64,000 bases of DNA from Abelmoschus esculentus. Lineage: Eukaryota; Streptophyta; Magnoliopsida; Malvales; Malvaceae. Each line of letters opens with the position of its first letter. Positions within the stretch are counted from its first letter, which is position 1. The position numbers and the translations under genes were made by a program. The notes under the pieces were generated by a model. That model saw nothing but the letters and a program-made list of their open reading frames with translations. It did not search any database and was not told the origin of the DNA. This document shows positions 33,331 to 46,200 of the stretch, piece after piece. The stretch is from positions 4,398,936 through 4,462,935 of the forward strand of contig JAUCBN010000017.1 of the NCBI GenBank assembly GCA_035048815.1, written 5' to 3'.

Positions 33331-34035
33331 ATCATTGAGTTTCAAAGTTCTTGGGAGAAATAGTTGTCTTTAGTGGAGTTTGTATATAACAGTAGCTCCA
33401 AGCGAGTATACAGATGGCACCGTTTGAGGCTTTATACGGGCATAGGTGTTATACACCTTTGTGTTGGAAAGAAGCTGGGCGAAAGTATGTTTCTTTGCCT
33501 CAAGTTTTAAAAGGTACGGATGAGAAAGTTAAGTTGATATCTACTAAACTTAGGGAAGCTTCGGATAGGCAGAAGTCCTATGCCGATTTAAAGCATAGGG
33601 AGATAGAATATGATGTTGGAGACAAAGTGTTTCTTAAGGTTTCTCTGTGGAAGAAAGTGATGAGGTTTGGACGAAAGGGTAAGTTGAGTCCTCGTTTTAT
33701 TAGACCATATAAGGTGTTGGAGTGTGTTGGTCCTATTGCTAATAGATTAAGGTTTCCAGAGGAGTTGAGTAAGATGCATGATGTTTTTCAATGTATCGAT
33801 GCTTCGTAAGTATAGTTCAGATCCTTCTCATGTTGTTCTAGTTGAGGAGTTTGGGTTAAGAGCAGATTTGAGTTATGAGAAGGAACCAGTGAGGATTTTG
33901 GATGTGGATACAAAAGTTCTTCGAAGAAGGACTATAGATTTGGTTAAAGTGCATTGGAAACACCGAGGTGACGAAGAGGCAACTTGGTAGACAAGGAAAA
34001 AGTTTGGAGGAGTAATTCCTCACTTGTTTGCTTCA
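33331..34035 (+). pseudogene. E3 integrase C-terminus and chromodomain-like tail, frameshifted
   Basis: 33414-33809 reads MAPFEALYGHRCYTPLCW, KVFLKVSLWKKVMRFG and KLSPRFIRPYKVLECVG. A one-base insertion near 33790 shifts the frame within the conserved HDVFHVSMLR word. The sequence continues at 33778-33990 with MLRKYSSDPSHV, a chromodomain-like ILDVDTKVLRRR and LVKVHWKHRGDEEATW, then a stop. Confidence 0.85.
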
Positions 34036-34059
34036 GGTAAATTTCGAGGACGAAATTTT

Positions 34060-34076
34060 CTTAAGAGGGGGAGAGT
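34060..34076 (+). other. Polypurine tract of E3
   Basis: AAGAGGGGGAGAG just before the LTR start TGTAACATCC. Confidence 0.8.
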
Positions 34077-37000
34077 TGTAACATCCCGATTTTGGGGTTA
34101 GTAGTTTGGAGAATTCGATTCGGGTCGAATCGGATTCTCCGGTTCATTATTCCGGGGAAAAATAAAATAAAAATATTTTAATTAAGAAAAATAATAATTT
34201 TGGAATATGGTTTAAAAATATTGAAAATATGTTTCAAGATTAAAAGAAAGTAATTTGGACTTTAAATTGATTTTTAATTATGCTTGATTATGCATAAATG
34301 ACCAATTTGTAATTTTTGGAAAAATTGGAAGACTTATTTTGTAATTTTCGAAAAATGGATGTTTTAGTGACTAAATTGAAAAGCAAGCTAAACTTAGAAT
34401 CCTTAGAGGGCCATAAACCCATTTCTAATTTTTAATAATATTTTATTCACCAAATTGCTTTTTAATTACTTTAATTAAAGATGATAAATCATTTTCTCTC
34501 ATCTTTTTCTCTCATTTTCTCTCCACTTTCCCTTCATCTTTTCTCTTCAATTCCTTACTGATTTTTGCATCTTTTTCAACAAAGATTACATCATTTTAAT
34601 CATCTTTCCATCCTTTACAAAACCTAAGCATCAATTTTATCAAATCAACATCAAATTGCAAGGAATCAAGAAGGGGAAATTGCATCTTTTTGGTGAATAG
34701 ATCTTGAAGGTAATTTTTCTGGATTTTAATTCTTTTCTAAGGTTCTTTATTGAAATTCTCAAGTATTAACTTGCTAATCTTTGAATAAAAACTTAATTCT
34801 ATGTTTATAATGTTAGATCTAGTGAGTTTGTGAATGTTTTTGTGAAATCTTTTTGGATCTCATTTAATGCTGAAGTTAGATGGATTCAATTATGTTTTTA
34901 TGTTAAATAAATGATTAATTGAGTCTTCATTTGATTGCACATTAATTTAATCCCGGAATAATGCAATCGATGTAGTTTTAAAGTGCTTTTCGATTGTTTT
35001 AGGGGCTGTTTTAGATGCTTTAATGTTGCTGGAGATATAAGGATGGTTTGGATGGGTTTTTGGTTCATATTTGAAGTGAATTAGATGTTAGATTCATTAG
35101 GTTTTGGGCTGATGTTGTTCGAATGCGTTTCGGCTTAGTCTACAGTCTTTTCAGCTAAGTTTTCGGTAGTTTAATGGTGATCGGATATGGCTGTTGGTTT
35201 GAGCATGTTATGATGCGAGAATGCTCTGTTTTTAATGTTGTAGAAGAGGTACAAGAAGGTGCTTGATTGCTGGTGCGTTGGCGCGATCATCGGATAGCGG
35301 TGAAAGCTTGTTTCACTTGCTGATGAGTGATTACGGATTTAAAGCGAACCGCGTTTGGTACGGTTCTGTTTTGGGGATTATGAAAGAGTGTGAAAACCTT
35401 CCATAGTTCAAGAGTAAGTAAAGTAAATGTTTTTGATAAACCGATATAAGTTTCGGCTACTTTTAATAAAGGCATTATGTTGGTAATGCAATGAGATTTA
35501 TGGAAATGCATGAGCATGATTTGAAATGGTGCATACATGAGAATTACTTGCTGAAATGCATAGCTTATTTAGCATCCATGATTATGGAAAATTATGAGAA
35601 ATGATTTGGAATACAACATGGTTAATTGCCTTATACATGATGGTGCCTTTGGGCATGGCTTTTGGTTTATTTGTTGAACATATTATGCATGCATTATGAG
35701 CAGCAAGTTATCATGCACATTTGATTATGATATTGGCTTAGTGACACTAACTTTAGATTCGAATACGAATGACATGTCATTAGGATTGACTTAAGTGCAC
35801 TATAAACAAAATTGAGAGTACAAAATATTGCCTACACGTAACAAGGGTGACTTTGTGTCCAACCGTGCGTGGTAGAGCTGCCTACACGTAACAAGAGAGA
35901 CTATGTGTCCGATCGTGCGTGGTAGTACTATAATGGTGACTTCGTGTCATGTCAATGGTGACTTCGTGTCATGACGGGACAATGGTCTCTATCAATGGAT
36001 CCGTGTATTCGGTGAACTCAAGATTCACGTTAAGTGGTCACTAGAAAGCCAATATACATACATGAATTTGAAATGCACATTGTGCATCATTATAAATTGT
36101 TTTAATAAGGTTATGTAAACTCAAGGATGCATATGGTTTAAAGAACATGAGCATGAAATGTTAGAATGCACTATTTAACAATGTATTGCAAATTATGGTT
36201 TCATCATGGTTTTAAATAGATGTATCGATGATTTGTGTAGAGCTACCTCACAAAGCATGTTTGCTTAAGCTCTCTTTTCATCCTTGCAGAAAAATAAAGG
36301 CACTTGGGGCTTCGTTCGAGTCAAGGAAACCAAGGGGAAGAATCACTTTGAATTTGGTATGTTTTTGGCAAATAAATTGGGCAAGGCAATGTGTAACTCA
36401 ACCAATGTGAGGAGTGTGCACTTAGGCTTTGGTTTATGTTGTAATAAGACCATTATTGCTCGATTGTTAATTGTTAGACTATGGAATTGTTTGGATTGTT
36501 GAAGCATGTACTTGCATGGTTGTTATGTTATAATCATCCTCTAGTAAGCATGCCTATTGTTTGAATGATGTCCATGACGTTGTAAATCATGTGTTATAAG
36601 TTGTTAATTTTGCCTAGGAATTATGCATTTAGTTGGAAGTGTCTAATGGTTGTGTATCGTATTGTTAGAATTCACTTAATGTAATGGAATTTTAGGTTCT
36701 AGACCCAAAGTTTCGAAACCTCTGGGAAGGTTCCGAAACCATTGTCAAATTGTTTCGAAACCTTCAGGAAGTTTCGAAACCTTGCGGGAATTTTCAGTTC
36801 TGGGAAGCTACTGGACGCGAAAAGTTTCGAAACTTTCCAGGAAAGTTTCTAAACCTTTTACAAAAAGTTTCGAAACCTCTGGGAAGGTTTCGAAACCTTT
36901 GACTACCAAGGATTGAAAGTTGCTGGGAATTATATTTTAGTCCCGGATATCTTCCTTTGTTCGATTAGGATACTTACCGATGTTATTTTGAGTTGAAATT

Positions 37001-37474
37001 TTGCATCTATGCATAAAGTTGACTTAATTTCAAGATGGTTAACCTAATTTGGATGAAGTCCTTGTATTTTGGAAGATTTACACTTTGGTCCCTAAATTAG
37101 AGAAACATGCAATTGATGATGTCAGAATGATCCGTTTGAGTTGAAATTTGCCGTGAAGAACACTTGAGTGTTTAATTGAACTTTGATGAAAAGAATTTAT
37201 GTTTTGTTAAAAGGATTAAAAAGTTTCACGTTTTAGTCCTTAATTTACTAAGTGTTTTCATCGTTTGTTTACTAATGATTGGTTTGTTTCCGTTAATGCC
37301 TTGAATGAGACCTTGACATATAGGGATAAGATTATGCATCTAGAGAAGATAAAATAAAAAAAATATAACAGTTTTTGGGTTGTTTATCGAATCGGACCAT
37401 TGCGGGTTTGGTTTGATATTCCCCGTGTAACCCGTTAGTGTCGATTCTGTCTAGGCCGGGCTAAGGGGGTTACA
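34077..37474 (+). repeat. E3 3' LTR, complete (3,398 bp)
   Basis: TGTAACATCCCG to GGGGGTTACA. It holds a small tandem repeat at 35826-35990 (units with GCCTACACGTAACAAG and GGTGACTTCGTGTCATG) and the GTTTCGAAAC array at 36711-36900. Confidence 0.92.
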
Positions 37475-37490
37475 CGAAGGATGCATAACA

Positions 37491-37889
37491 ATGCTTCATA
37501 ATCGTATGCCTCCCAAATTAGAAGATCCTGTATGCTTTACTATACCATGTGCGATAGGAAATCATTCTGAAGGAAAGGCCTTATGTGACCTTGGAGCAAG
37601 CATAAACTTGATGTCGAAATCTGTCTTCCAAAAGCTTGGAATAGGAAGGGCAAAACCTACGACCGTGATACTCCAATTAGCATATAGATCTTATATGCAA
37701 CATGAAGGAAAAATCAAGGACATATTGGTAAGGATGGATAAATTTATTTTTCCAGCTGACTTTCTTGTTCTTGATTGTGAAGCAGATGACAGTGCATCGA
37801 TCATATTGGGGAGACCTTTTCTAGCTACTGGACGCACTCTTATAGATGTGGAAAAAGGAGAATTGATAATGAGGATTAACGGCCAGTAA
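37491..37889 (+). pseudogene. Athila aspartic protease
   Basis: 132 codons open from ATG. The retropepsin active site reads LCDLGASINLM, in the position where proteases have D-S/T-G. The family flap and tail words IPCAIGN and SIILGRPFLATGRTLIDV are present; Athila proteases commonly show DLGAS. Gag is missing upstream, so this is only the surviving piece of a polyprotein. Confidence 0.85.
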
Positions 37890-38191
37890 GTCAAACTCAA
37901 TATTTTCCAAATTTTGAAAAAACATGATGATCCAGAAGACTACCAAATGATTTACAATACTGATGCAGATAGCATAATACCCTTTCTCAGCAACCACTGC
38001 CTCAGTAGCAATCTTGACAACATACCACAGATCTGCCTCGGCAGTAATATTGATGATTGCTATAGCAAAATTTTGGACAGTGTTAAAACACCAGAGATTG
38101 AGGAGCTAACTGGATAGCACACCTTCCAAGTAAGTACTTCGAACCCTTAAATTACCCAGGTAAGGATGAAAAATCTGTAAGTAAGGAACCA

Positions 38192-39313
38192 TTGGTTATG
38201 GAATTAAAACCCCTATCTGACAAATTAAAATATGCTTATTTGGGAACCAACCATACAATGCCCGTAATTATTTCTTCTGAGCTGCATCTAAAACAGGAAC
38301 AAAGCTTGATAGAGATGTTGCGGCAGCACAAGAAGGCAATTCGGTGGTCAATTGATGACTTGAAGGGAATAATTCCAGTAGTGTGCATGCACAAAATCCT
38401 TTTAGAGGAAGACCATAAGCCCACTGTTGAGTCCCAAAGGAGATTTAACCATGCCATGAAGGAGGTAGTACGAAAAGAAATAATTAAATGGCTTGATGCA
38501 AGAATTATCTATCCTATCTCTGATAGTGCATGGGTACGCCCGGTACAATGTGTACCCAAGAAATATGGTATGACTGTAATAACCAACTAGAACAACGAGC
38601 TGATCCCAACCAGGACTGTGACCGGTTGAAGGGTTTGTATTGATTACCGCAAGTTAAATAAGGCAACAAAGAAAGATCATTTTCCATTGCCCTTTATTGA
38701 TGAAATGCTTGATAGACTTGCTGGTAAATCTTTTTACTGTTTTCTTGATGGTTACTCAGGCTATAATCAAATTGCCATAGATCCAGAAGACTAGGAAAAC
38801 ACCACCTTCACCTGCCTATATGGGATATATACATTTAGAAGAATGTCATTCGGCCTTTGTAATGCCCCGACAACTTTTCAAAGATGCATGATGGTTATTT
38901 TTTCTGACATGATAGAGGACTTCTTGGAGATATTCATGGATCACTTTTCCATCTTTGGAGACAACTTCACTCATTGCCTCGGCAATTTAGGAAATATGCT
39001 ACAGAGATATAAGGAATCCAATTTAGTCCTCAATTGGGAAAAATATCATTTTATGGTGAATGAAGGCATAGTATTGGGCCATAAAACATCATCACAGGGA
39101 ATCGAAGTTGATAAGGTCAAGATAGATGTGATAAAAAATTTGCCTCCACTAATTTATGTGAAAGAAGTCAGTGCCATGCAGGTTTTTATAGGAGGTTTAT
39201 TTCTAATTTTTCTAAAATTTCTAAACCTCTTTGTAACTTGCTTGAACAAGATAGAAAATTCGAATTTAACAAGGAATGCACTAAAGCATTCGAAACCCTT
39301 TAAGAGAAGCTGA
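38192..39313 (+). pseudogene. Athila reverse transcriptase, active site mutated
   Basis: Pieces: 38192-38590 (RRFNHAMKEVVRKEI, WVRPVQCVPKK), a stop-broken stretch with VCIDYRKLNKATKKDHFPLP and DGYSGYNQIAI, and 38843-39313 (MSFGLCNAPTTFQRCMM). The catalytic box reads IFMDHFSIFGD instead of the usual FMDDFS, so the second Asp is His. Stops at about 38588, 38627 and 38792, plus frame loss near 39190-39310. Non-functional. Confidence 0.9.
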
Positions 39314-39770
39314 TCACCGCATCAATTGTAGTCCCACCAGATTGGTCCTACCATTTGAATTAATGTGTGACGTAAGTGATCATGCTGTCGGGACAACACT
39401 TGGGCAGAGAAAGAACAACATGTTCCATGTCATCTACTATGCTAGTAAAACTATCAATGATGCCCAGATCAATTACACTACCACAGAGAAGGAATTACTA
39501 GCAGTAGTGTTTGCCTTTGACAAGTTCCTATCATACCTTATCAGAACAAAAGTGACTATTCACACTGACCATTCGACAATCAAGTACCTGTTCTCAAAGA
39601 AGGATGCCAAGCCCAGACTGATTAGATGAATCCTTCTTTTGCAAGAATTTGATGTAGAAATCAAGGATAGAAGAGGTACAAAAAATCAGGTAACCAATCA
39701 TCTCTCCAGATTAGAGGCTGAAGAGAATAACAACCCATTGAAGAAATACAAGATACATTCCTAAATGAAC
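39314..39770 (+). pseudogene. Athila RNase H
   Basis: 39342-39629 reads FELMCDVSDHAVGTTLGQ, HVIYYASKTINDAQ, TTTEKELLAVVFAFDKF and HTDHSTIKYLFSKKDAKP. After one stop it continues with LLQEFDVEIKDRRGTKNQV and NHLSRLE, the normal end of the domain. Confidence 0.9.
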
Positions 39771-41138
39771 AGATCCTGCATATCGCGACAATAGCAGAAG
39801 ATGCTGTCGAGACAAAAACAGCAACAATATATGATTGTTCTGTCAAGGCAGTGACTGAGTACATTTCGGCAACAGTGATAGAAGACCTTGCTACAGTCAC
39901 AACCACCTCCTGGTATGCTGATCTTGTCAATTATTTAGCTAGTGGTGTTCTGCCTTATAACCTTAACTATAATGAAAAGAAGAGGTTTCAACATAATGCA
40001 AAGTATTATTTCTTGGATGACCCTCTTTTGTTCAAGCAATGAGCAGATCAGGTTATAAGAAGATGTATTCCAGTGGTTGAGCAAAAAGAAGTGCTCCAGC
40101 ACTGTCATGATTCACCTTATCGAGGACATTTTGGAGGAAACAAAACAACCACCAAAGTGCTTCAATCCGGCTTATATTGGCCCACACTATTCAAAGATGT
40201 CCAACTTTATTACAAGAACTGTGACCGATGCCAACGAACGGGCAATATCTCTAGACGTAATGAGATGCCATCGCAACCCATATTGGAAGTAGAATTATTT
40301 GATGTTTGGGGTATAGATTTCATAGGACCATTCCCATCATTTTAAGGCAATTTTTACATCCTAGTAACGGTGGATTATGTATACAAATGGGTCGAAGCAA
40401 TTGCCACACCATACAATAATTCCAAGACTGTTTAGAAATTTCTAAAGAAAAACATATTCACCAGATTTGGAGTCCCTAGAGTAATAATTATTAATGAAGG
40501 TAAACATTTCGACAATAGGCTTATTGTCGCGACTCTAAAAAAACTAGGTGTCACACACAATTGCTACGACCTACCACCCACAAACAAATGGGCATGCTGA
40601 AATATGAAATAGGGAATTAAAGCAAATCCTTGAAAAGGTGGTAAACCCAACTAAAATGGATTGGTCTTATCGTCTCGATGATGCCCTATGGGCATATAGG
40701 ACAGCCCACAAGACCCCATTGAGAACATCTCCACACAGGCTTGTATTTGGAAAAGCATGCCATTTGCCCATGGAAATTGAGCACAAAACCTATTGGGCAG
40801 TAAAGAATTTGAATATTGAATGGGACAAAGTTGGCCAGAAAAGACTGCTAGACCTTAATGAGATAGAAGAATTCAGAACAACAGCCTATGAGAATGTTAA
40901 GATCTACAAGGAAAAGACTAAACAATGGCATGACCGTAAGGTACTATCGAGGCAGTTCCTGCCAAGGCAGCAAGTCCTCCTTTTTAATTCCAGACTCAAA
41001 CTGTTCCCAGGCAAATTCAGGTCTAGAAGGTCAGGACCGTTTGAAGTTGTTCAGACCTACACACATGGTGCAGTAAAAATCAAATCACAAAGGGATGGGC
41101 ATGAATTTAAAGTGAATGGCCAACGGTTGAAGTACTAG
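39771..41138 (+). pseudogene. Athila integrase, broken
   Basis: The zinc finger is at 40073-40260 (HCHDSPYRGHFGGNKTT…CDRCQRTGNISRRNEMP). The catalytic core begins DVWGIDFIGPFPSF and has stops at about 40343 and 40432. The region of the second Asp reads IIINEGKHF where SDGGTHF-like is usual. A frameshift lies at about 40570-40620. The C-terminal part 40638-41138 is open: DWSYRLDDALWAYRTAHKTP, LVFGKACHLPMEIEHK, PGKFRSRRSGPFEVV. Confidence 0.9.
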
Positions 41139-41714
41139 CCAACATGATTTGACGGCTATAAAGACCATCACTTTAGGAGAAGCACTTGCATGCATTCCTA
41201 TCCTGAATTAATTCTTTTAGCTTATCTTTATTTTATTGCATTTTAGGATTAATTTTAGTTAGATTTTTATCTTTTATTGTTGTTTATTTGACTAGAGGTT
41301 CCTATTATCGGCTATAGGAATCACTCTTGTTCATGCTAGAGAAACCCGAAATTAGCTCTAGTATGCTAAAGAAAGGAAATCTTGATGAGAAAACACAATC
41401 CTTGAGGTGACCGAAATTGGCTCAAGTAATTGTTGTTTTCAGAAGAGAACATCAATTCCAAGTCTACTTGTCTTGAACTTAGAGTTTTTCTAAGAAAGCC
41501 TTTAATCAAACTTGTCCACAAAACCCCACATACTCACAAAATCTTATAGCTTGATTCCGTGTAAGTCCTTGGGTAACCGAAAGGTTTAAGCTCAAGAATA
41601 AGCATAGTTATGGTGGGGAGAATAGATGAAAACATAAGACCAATAGAGAATAAGGTTTGGCAATTTTATGGTTTGCATTGCTTGAGGACAAGCAATAGTT
41701 CGAGTTTTGGGGTG
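41139..41714 (+). other. Athila 3' untranslated stretch and purine tract
   Basis: No coding sequence recognised. It ends with GAGTTTTGGGGTG directly before the LTR. Confidence 0.6.
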
Positions 41715-43071
41715 TGATAAGTGCTCAAAAGACTATCACTTTTTACACCTTTCATGGACAATAATCACTTAATCTACACCAACTTGGACTAAAGCATAAA
41801 CTCAATGTGTGATATTTAGATATTTTGCTTTTGTGACAGATAAAGATGATATTAATAGAAAATACAAGCTTTAATGTACCTTTGTGCATTTGTAAGTAGA
41901 TCTAATGCCGCGACAGCACCTAAGGCCACGACAGTTCCTGATGAGCAAGTACCGATATTGTAGGCGATCTGAAAAGAAAAATAAGGTGGACGTTTTAAGA
42001 CAAGTAGCAAAAGAATCGGAGCTAGAAAACTCATGGAAAGTCAAAGTCAAAGGCCACGTCGAAAAAGAATCCTTGTGGGAATAAACTAGGAAATAAAACA
42101 AATATCTTTTATTTATGTACTTAACTTGTATTTTACTCCAAGTTGTATTCCTACTTTGGAAATGTTTGCCCTAGGCCAAGCCTATATAAAGGAGGTGCCG
42201 CCCAAGGAAGAGGAGAGCAGGACAAGAGAGAAGAATTCACCTTAGACTTTAGACTTTAAGGCTTTGGTGAAAGTTGTAGAGTATTTGTGAGAAGAGATTG
42301 AACTTTGATTTCTTGTTCCAATATAATAAAATATCAAGGTTTTCTTATTCTTTATCATTCATTCTTCGTGCATTCAAGTTCGGGAGAGAAGTTTGTGAGA
42401 GACAAATTTATCCAATATCGGGAGAGTTAGATTCATGAAAGGAATAAGTACGGTATTTTTCTAGTCGGAAAATACTAACTCAGTCTAGGGATAGGTTAGA
42501 GTTTCAGCGGCTAAAAGAAGTGTGAGATTGGTTGGTGATTACAATAGATTCACACCGGGCGCTATCATCAAGGATTAGTCATCAATAGTACTTCGATTTA
42601 GGGATAAGCAATTTCATTAGAGGATACTTTGCCGAATCATGGTAAAGTCCACCCAAGAGCAAGGGATTGCCGCTGCGGACGTAACTCTTCACTGTCGAGG
42701 CAGTAAAACTACAGTTCTACCGAGACAGTAAAACTATAGTTCTGCCGAGACAGTGTTGTGTAATTGCATTGGACAGAAACAAGTCAATTGAATCCATAAT
42801 ACAACACAACTAGATCCTATCCATACTCTTAATTTTAATTGATTCTTATTATTTAGTTTTCTTTATTATTCAAGTTATTTAGTTTACTTCAGAATACTTA
42901 ACTAATTTGTGTCTTTTATTTTATTTATTTTGCTGAGCGAGAAGACGAATGAAAACATATTGAGTCTACCAATCCCCGTGGAGATGACATTCGATATACT
43001 TATCACTTTATTACTTGTGACGTGTGCACTTGCACTAATTGCGCACTTTTTACACGCAACAACAAACATCA
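41715..43071 (+). repeat. Athila 3' LTR (1,357 bp)
   Basis: TGATAAGTGCTC to CAACAAACATCA. TATA box at 42183-42190 in CCTATATAAAGGAGG. Same family as the solo LTR at 25105-26432. Confidence 0.88.
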
Positions 43072-43217
43072 GTCATAGAGTTTTGGAGTGATGTATCAGG
43101 CTTTTTAAGATCGTCATGTTTAGCTCAACAATTGGACAATGCTGGAATACCCATAAGTCCACCAGACTTAGCCCATTTCATAGAAGATTCTAGAGGGTGA
43201 TTTGGTTAAAGCATTTT
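43072..43217 (+). repeat. Fragment of E5 5' LTR between two insertions
   Basis: GGAGTGATGTATCAGGCTT, ATGCT(G/A)GAATACCCA and GATTCTAGAGGGTGATTTGG all recur at 60283-60410 in the E5 LTR. The left side is cut by the Athila LTR and the right side by E4. Confidence 0.85.
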
Positions 43218-46200
43218 TGACACCCTCTCCCTAGGTTAGGAGACGGGGGCATCGACCGGACTTACAATCTCAAACAATGTATTCAAATTCAAACAAATTA
43301 TTTATTTAAGTAACGTTGTGAATTGATCTCTGTTAATACTTACTTATGTTACAGACCAAGTTCTTGTATTACTTACACAAATTCGAGGCAATTTAAAACT
43401 TTTTCGATACTTAAACAATTTTCTATTTTGAGTCTCAGATACCATTCATTATTCAATTATCGCTTCAATTGACTCGATCTAAACTTCTATATCAATTTGT
43501 ATTTATTTTGTCACTATTAATTATATCTTATTAATTAAGCAATTACCCTTATTAAATTTGAAACCAAGTAGTAAGAAGGTATCGATACCCCTATAATGTT
43601 GGTATCGATACAGGAGTATCGAACTGGGTATCGATACTGGCCCTAGGTATTGACTCGTGACCAAGGCTGGGTAGCTTGTTTCGATACCGATATCGATACT
43701 AAAAGATTCTAGAAGCTCCAGTATCGAAACAGGTATCGATACTGGTCTGCCTCATTGATACGTTGACTAAGTTCAAAGCTTGGTATCGATACAAGCTTCG
43801 GAACGAAAAGTTTCTGCCAAGGGTGGTATCGATACCCCTGCTCGAAATTGGTAAATTTCAAGCTTTACAAACACTTAGACATTTCCAAAGGGCTATCTAG
43901 ATGAACTCAACCCAACCCTAAGCCTTAAGGATCATTAGACATGCTTAGGCGTCCTATAACGATTCACCAAACTTGTTCATTTTAGCCAATTTATTATGCA
44001 TTTCAATATTCGAATCATCCCTTACTTAGGACAAACATCTTGCCTTATCTTTACTATGGCTACTTAAGCAATCATGTTAGTGTCCTAAGTTCACTTGACA
44101 TAAACACCAAGATAAGTTAACCATATACCAAATGCATGCTTCCAAAGCCAACATACCAACCATATCCAAGAACTCAAACATACAAGGCTAGCCTACAATG
44201 AACGTTATGCTTTATGGCTTACAACCCAACAGCTCAAATGATCACATAAATATATACACAAATCATGGGCTATCTAACAAAATGCATATACTAATCTAGC
44301 ATGATCACTAAGCCACCAAACGTTAGGAGTTACAAAAGTTATCAAAATACCATACTTTAGCTTGCTTTGCATCCTTGCTCCGGTTCAAGCTTGATGTATC
44401 TCTTTAACTCGTGAACCTGTTGTTTGGGAAGGAGGAAATAAAAGAGTGTAAGTGCTAAGAAGTACTTTGTGAGGTAGCCTAAGTCTAACCAATTTAGACA
44501 TTAAGTGGAACAATTAATATACTTCAAATAAGCAACAAATCAATTACACATAGCAATTCGTACATCACACAACATGCGTAAATGTACAATGACAAGTCAT
44601 ATTCAAGTGCCCTATGGCCAAATCATATCCAATGCTCAAGTTCATATCATATCGAATGCCCTATGGCAAGTACATATCAAAGGTTCCATAGCAAATACAT
44701 TTCAAATGCTCTATGGCAAGTTTATAACAAATGCTCTATGGCAAAGTATAACAAATTCTCCATGGCAAATACGTGTCAAACGCCCTATGGCAAGTTTATA
44801 ACAAATGCTCCATGGCAAATACGTGTCAAATGCTTTATGGAAAATACATGTCAAATGCTCTATAGCAAGTTTATATCAAATGCTCCATGACATATATCTT
44901 AATTTTAGCCTTTCGAATTAGATTCAAACGTTGCCTTGGTATAGTTAAACTAGGTAAACGAGTCAACAGAAGTACCATAAGGTATTGAAAAAAGTGCCAT
45001 GAGGATACTAACAAAAGATACCTATGGTATCTACAAAATGGTGACTAACCACCAACAAAGCTTCCCATAGTACCATCAGAAGTACCGAAGTACTGATCAG
45101 AAGTACCGAAGTACTGATCAGAAGTACCGAAGTACTAACAAATGAGCTCAGACCCTAGGCATGCCATACTACCTATGACCAACTATAACCCAAGGCTCAA
45201 TCGGAGTTTCTCATTCAATTAATCTTCCATTTTACTTATTCAAGTTCCTTATTACAGATGATGTACATAACATGGCATTATCGAAAGCATTAAGTCATGC
45301 TACCAAATTCAAAAGCATATATGTCATGCTACCTAATTCAAAAGCATATGTGTCACGCTAGCATATCAAGCATACATAGACATCATGTTACCAAAATCAA
45401 AAAGCATAGACCATGCTATCATATCAAAAGCATATACATATCATGCTATCATGGACATACCTCATGCATGACTCACATACCTGGCATCTTTAGCCGCGTG
45501 CCATTACTTACCTCGGCATTTCCGAGCTATGCAAATGTTTTAAGCTAGTTTATCATCTAGTACTCAAACATAGTGTCAAACAAGTCATTGTCATTTAATC
45601 CTCCTTCCCATATTGTCAAGTATTCATTTTATCCGGTTATGTTACAATAAAAATCAAATAATCAAAGGTGGTTAGGACCCTAGGCCTTAACCCTAAGGTT
45701 TGCCACACTCACCAATTCTCCGAGATGTCAAGGGTTGTAGATCGCAACCCCTTTGCCTCGCTTTCTTGTTGCTTCGATCTTCTCTTGATCTTCGTTAATT
45801 TCTTCTCTCAGGTTATCTAACAATTCATGTACAATAGCTATGTATCAATACATTTTCAATTGTCCATTTCAAATATTCTTAAGCCTAACAAATACAAACA
45901 TGTACATTTGTTCTTTACGAACAGTTTTGCTACCCTTTAGCGAAACGATCGTATCTCCTAGCTCCGATGTCCGATTTTAATCCATTATATCTCATTGGAA
46001 AGATAGAAGAATCATCTACAAGGTATAATTAACCTTACATTTTAAATACTAATCGATCAACTCCAGATTTCATTCGAAATAGATCTGGTCGGACTCCCGG
46101 GATTGCTCGGTTAGCCCTACGGAACAGCTTATATCATTCACTACCAAACGCGGATTAAGGTTCCGTAAATTTTCACTTAAACTAGGTATTCATGAGTATC

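Larger units (their letters stand above)
28256..37474 (+). mobile_element. E3: Gypsy chromovirus-type element with truncated 5' LTR
   Basis: The 5' LTR keeps only its last 1,300 bp. Then come a primer site, a 4.5-kb interior with integrase and a chromodomain-like tail, a purine tract and a complete 3' LTR of 3.4 kb. The target duplication cannot be tested because the left end is lost. The 3' LTR ends against Athila protease sequence, so E3 sits inside an Athila element. The coding strand is strikingly poor in C. Confidence 0.88.
37475..43071 (+). mobile_element. Athila-type Gypsy element, 5' part lost
   Basis: Protease, RT, RNase H and integrase in Gypsy order, followed by a 1,357-bp LTR. 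E3's 3' LTR abuts the protease region, and the Athila gag and 5' LTR are absent. Only about 580 bp separate integrase from the LTR, so there is no env-like gene. Confidence 0.9.

Noticed and set aside
44574..44890. ORFs with repeated NALWQ or MANTCQ words (also 56605-56883)
   Set aside because: Translations of the TATGGCAA tandem array in E4 LTRs.
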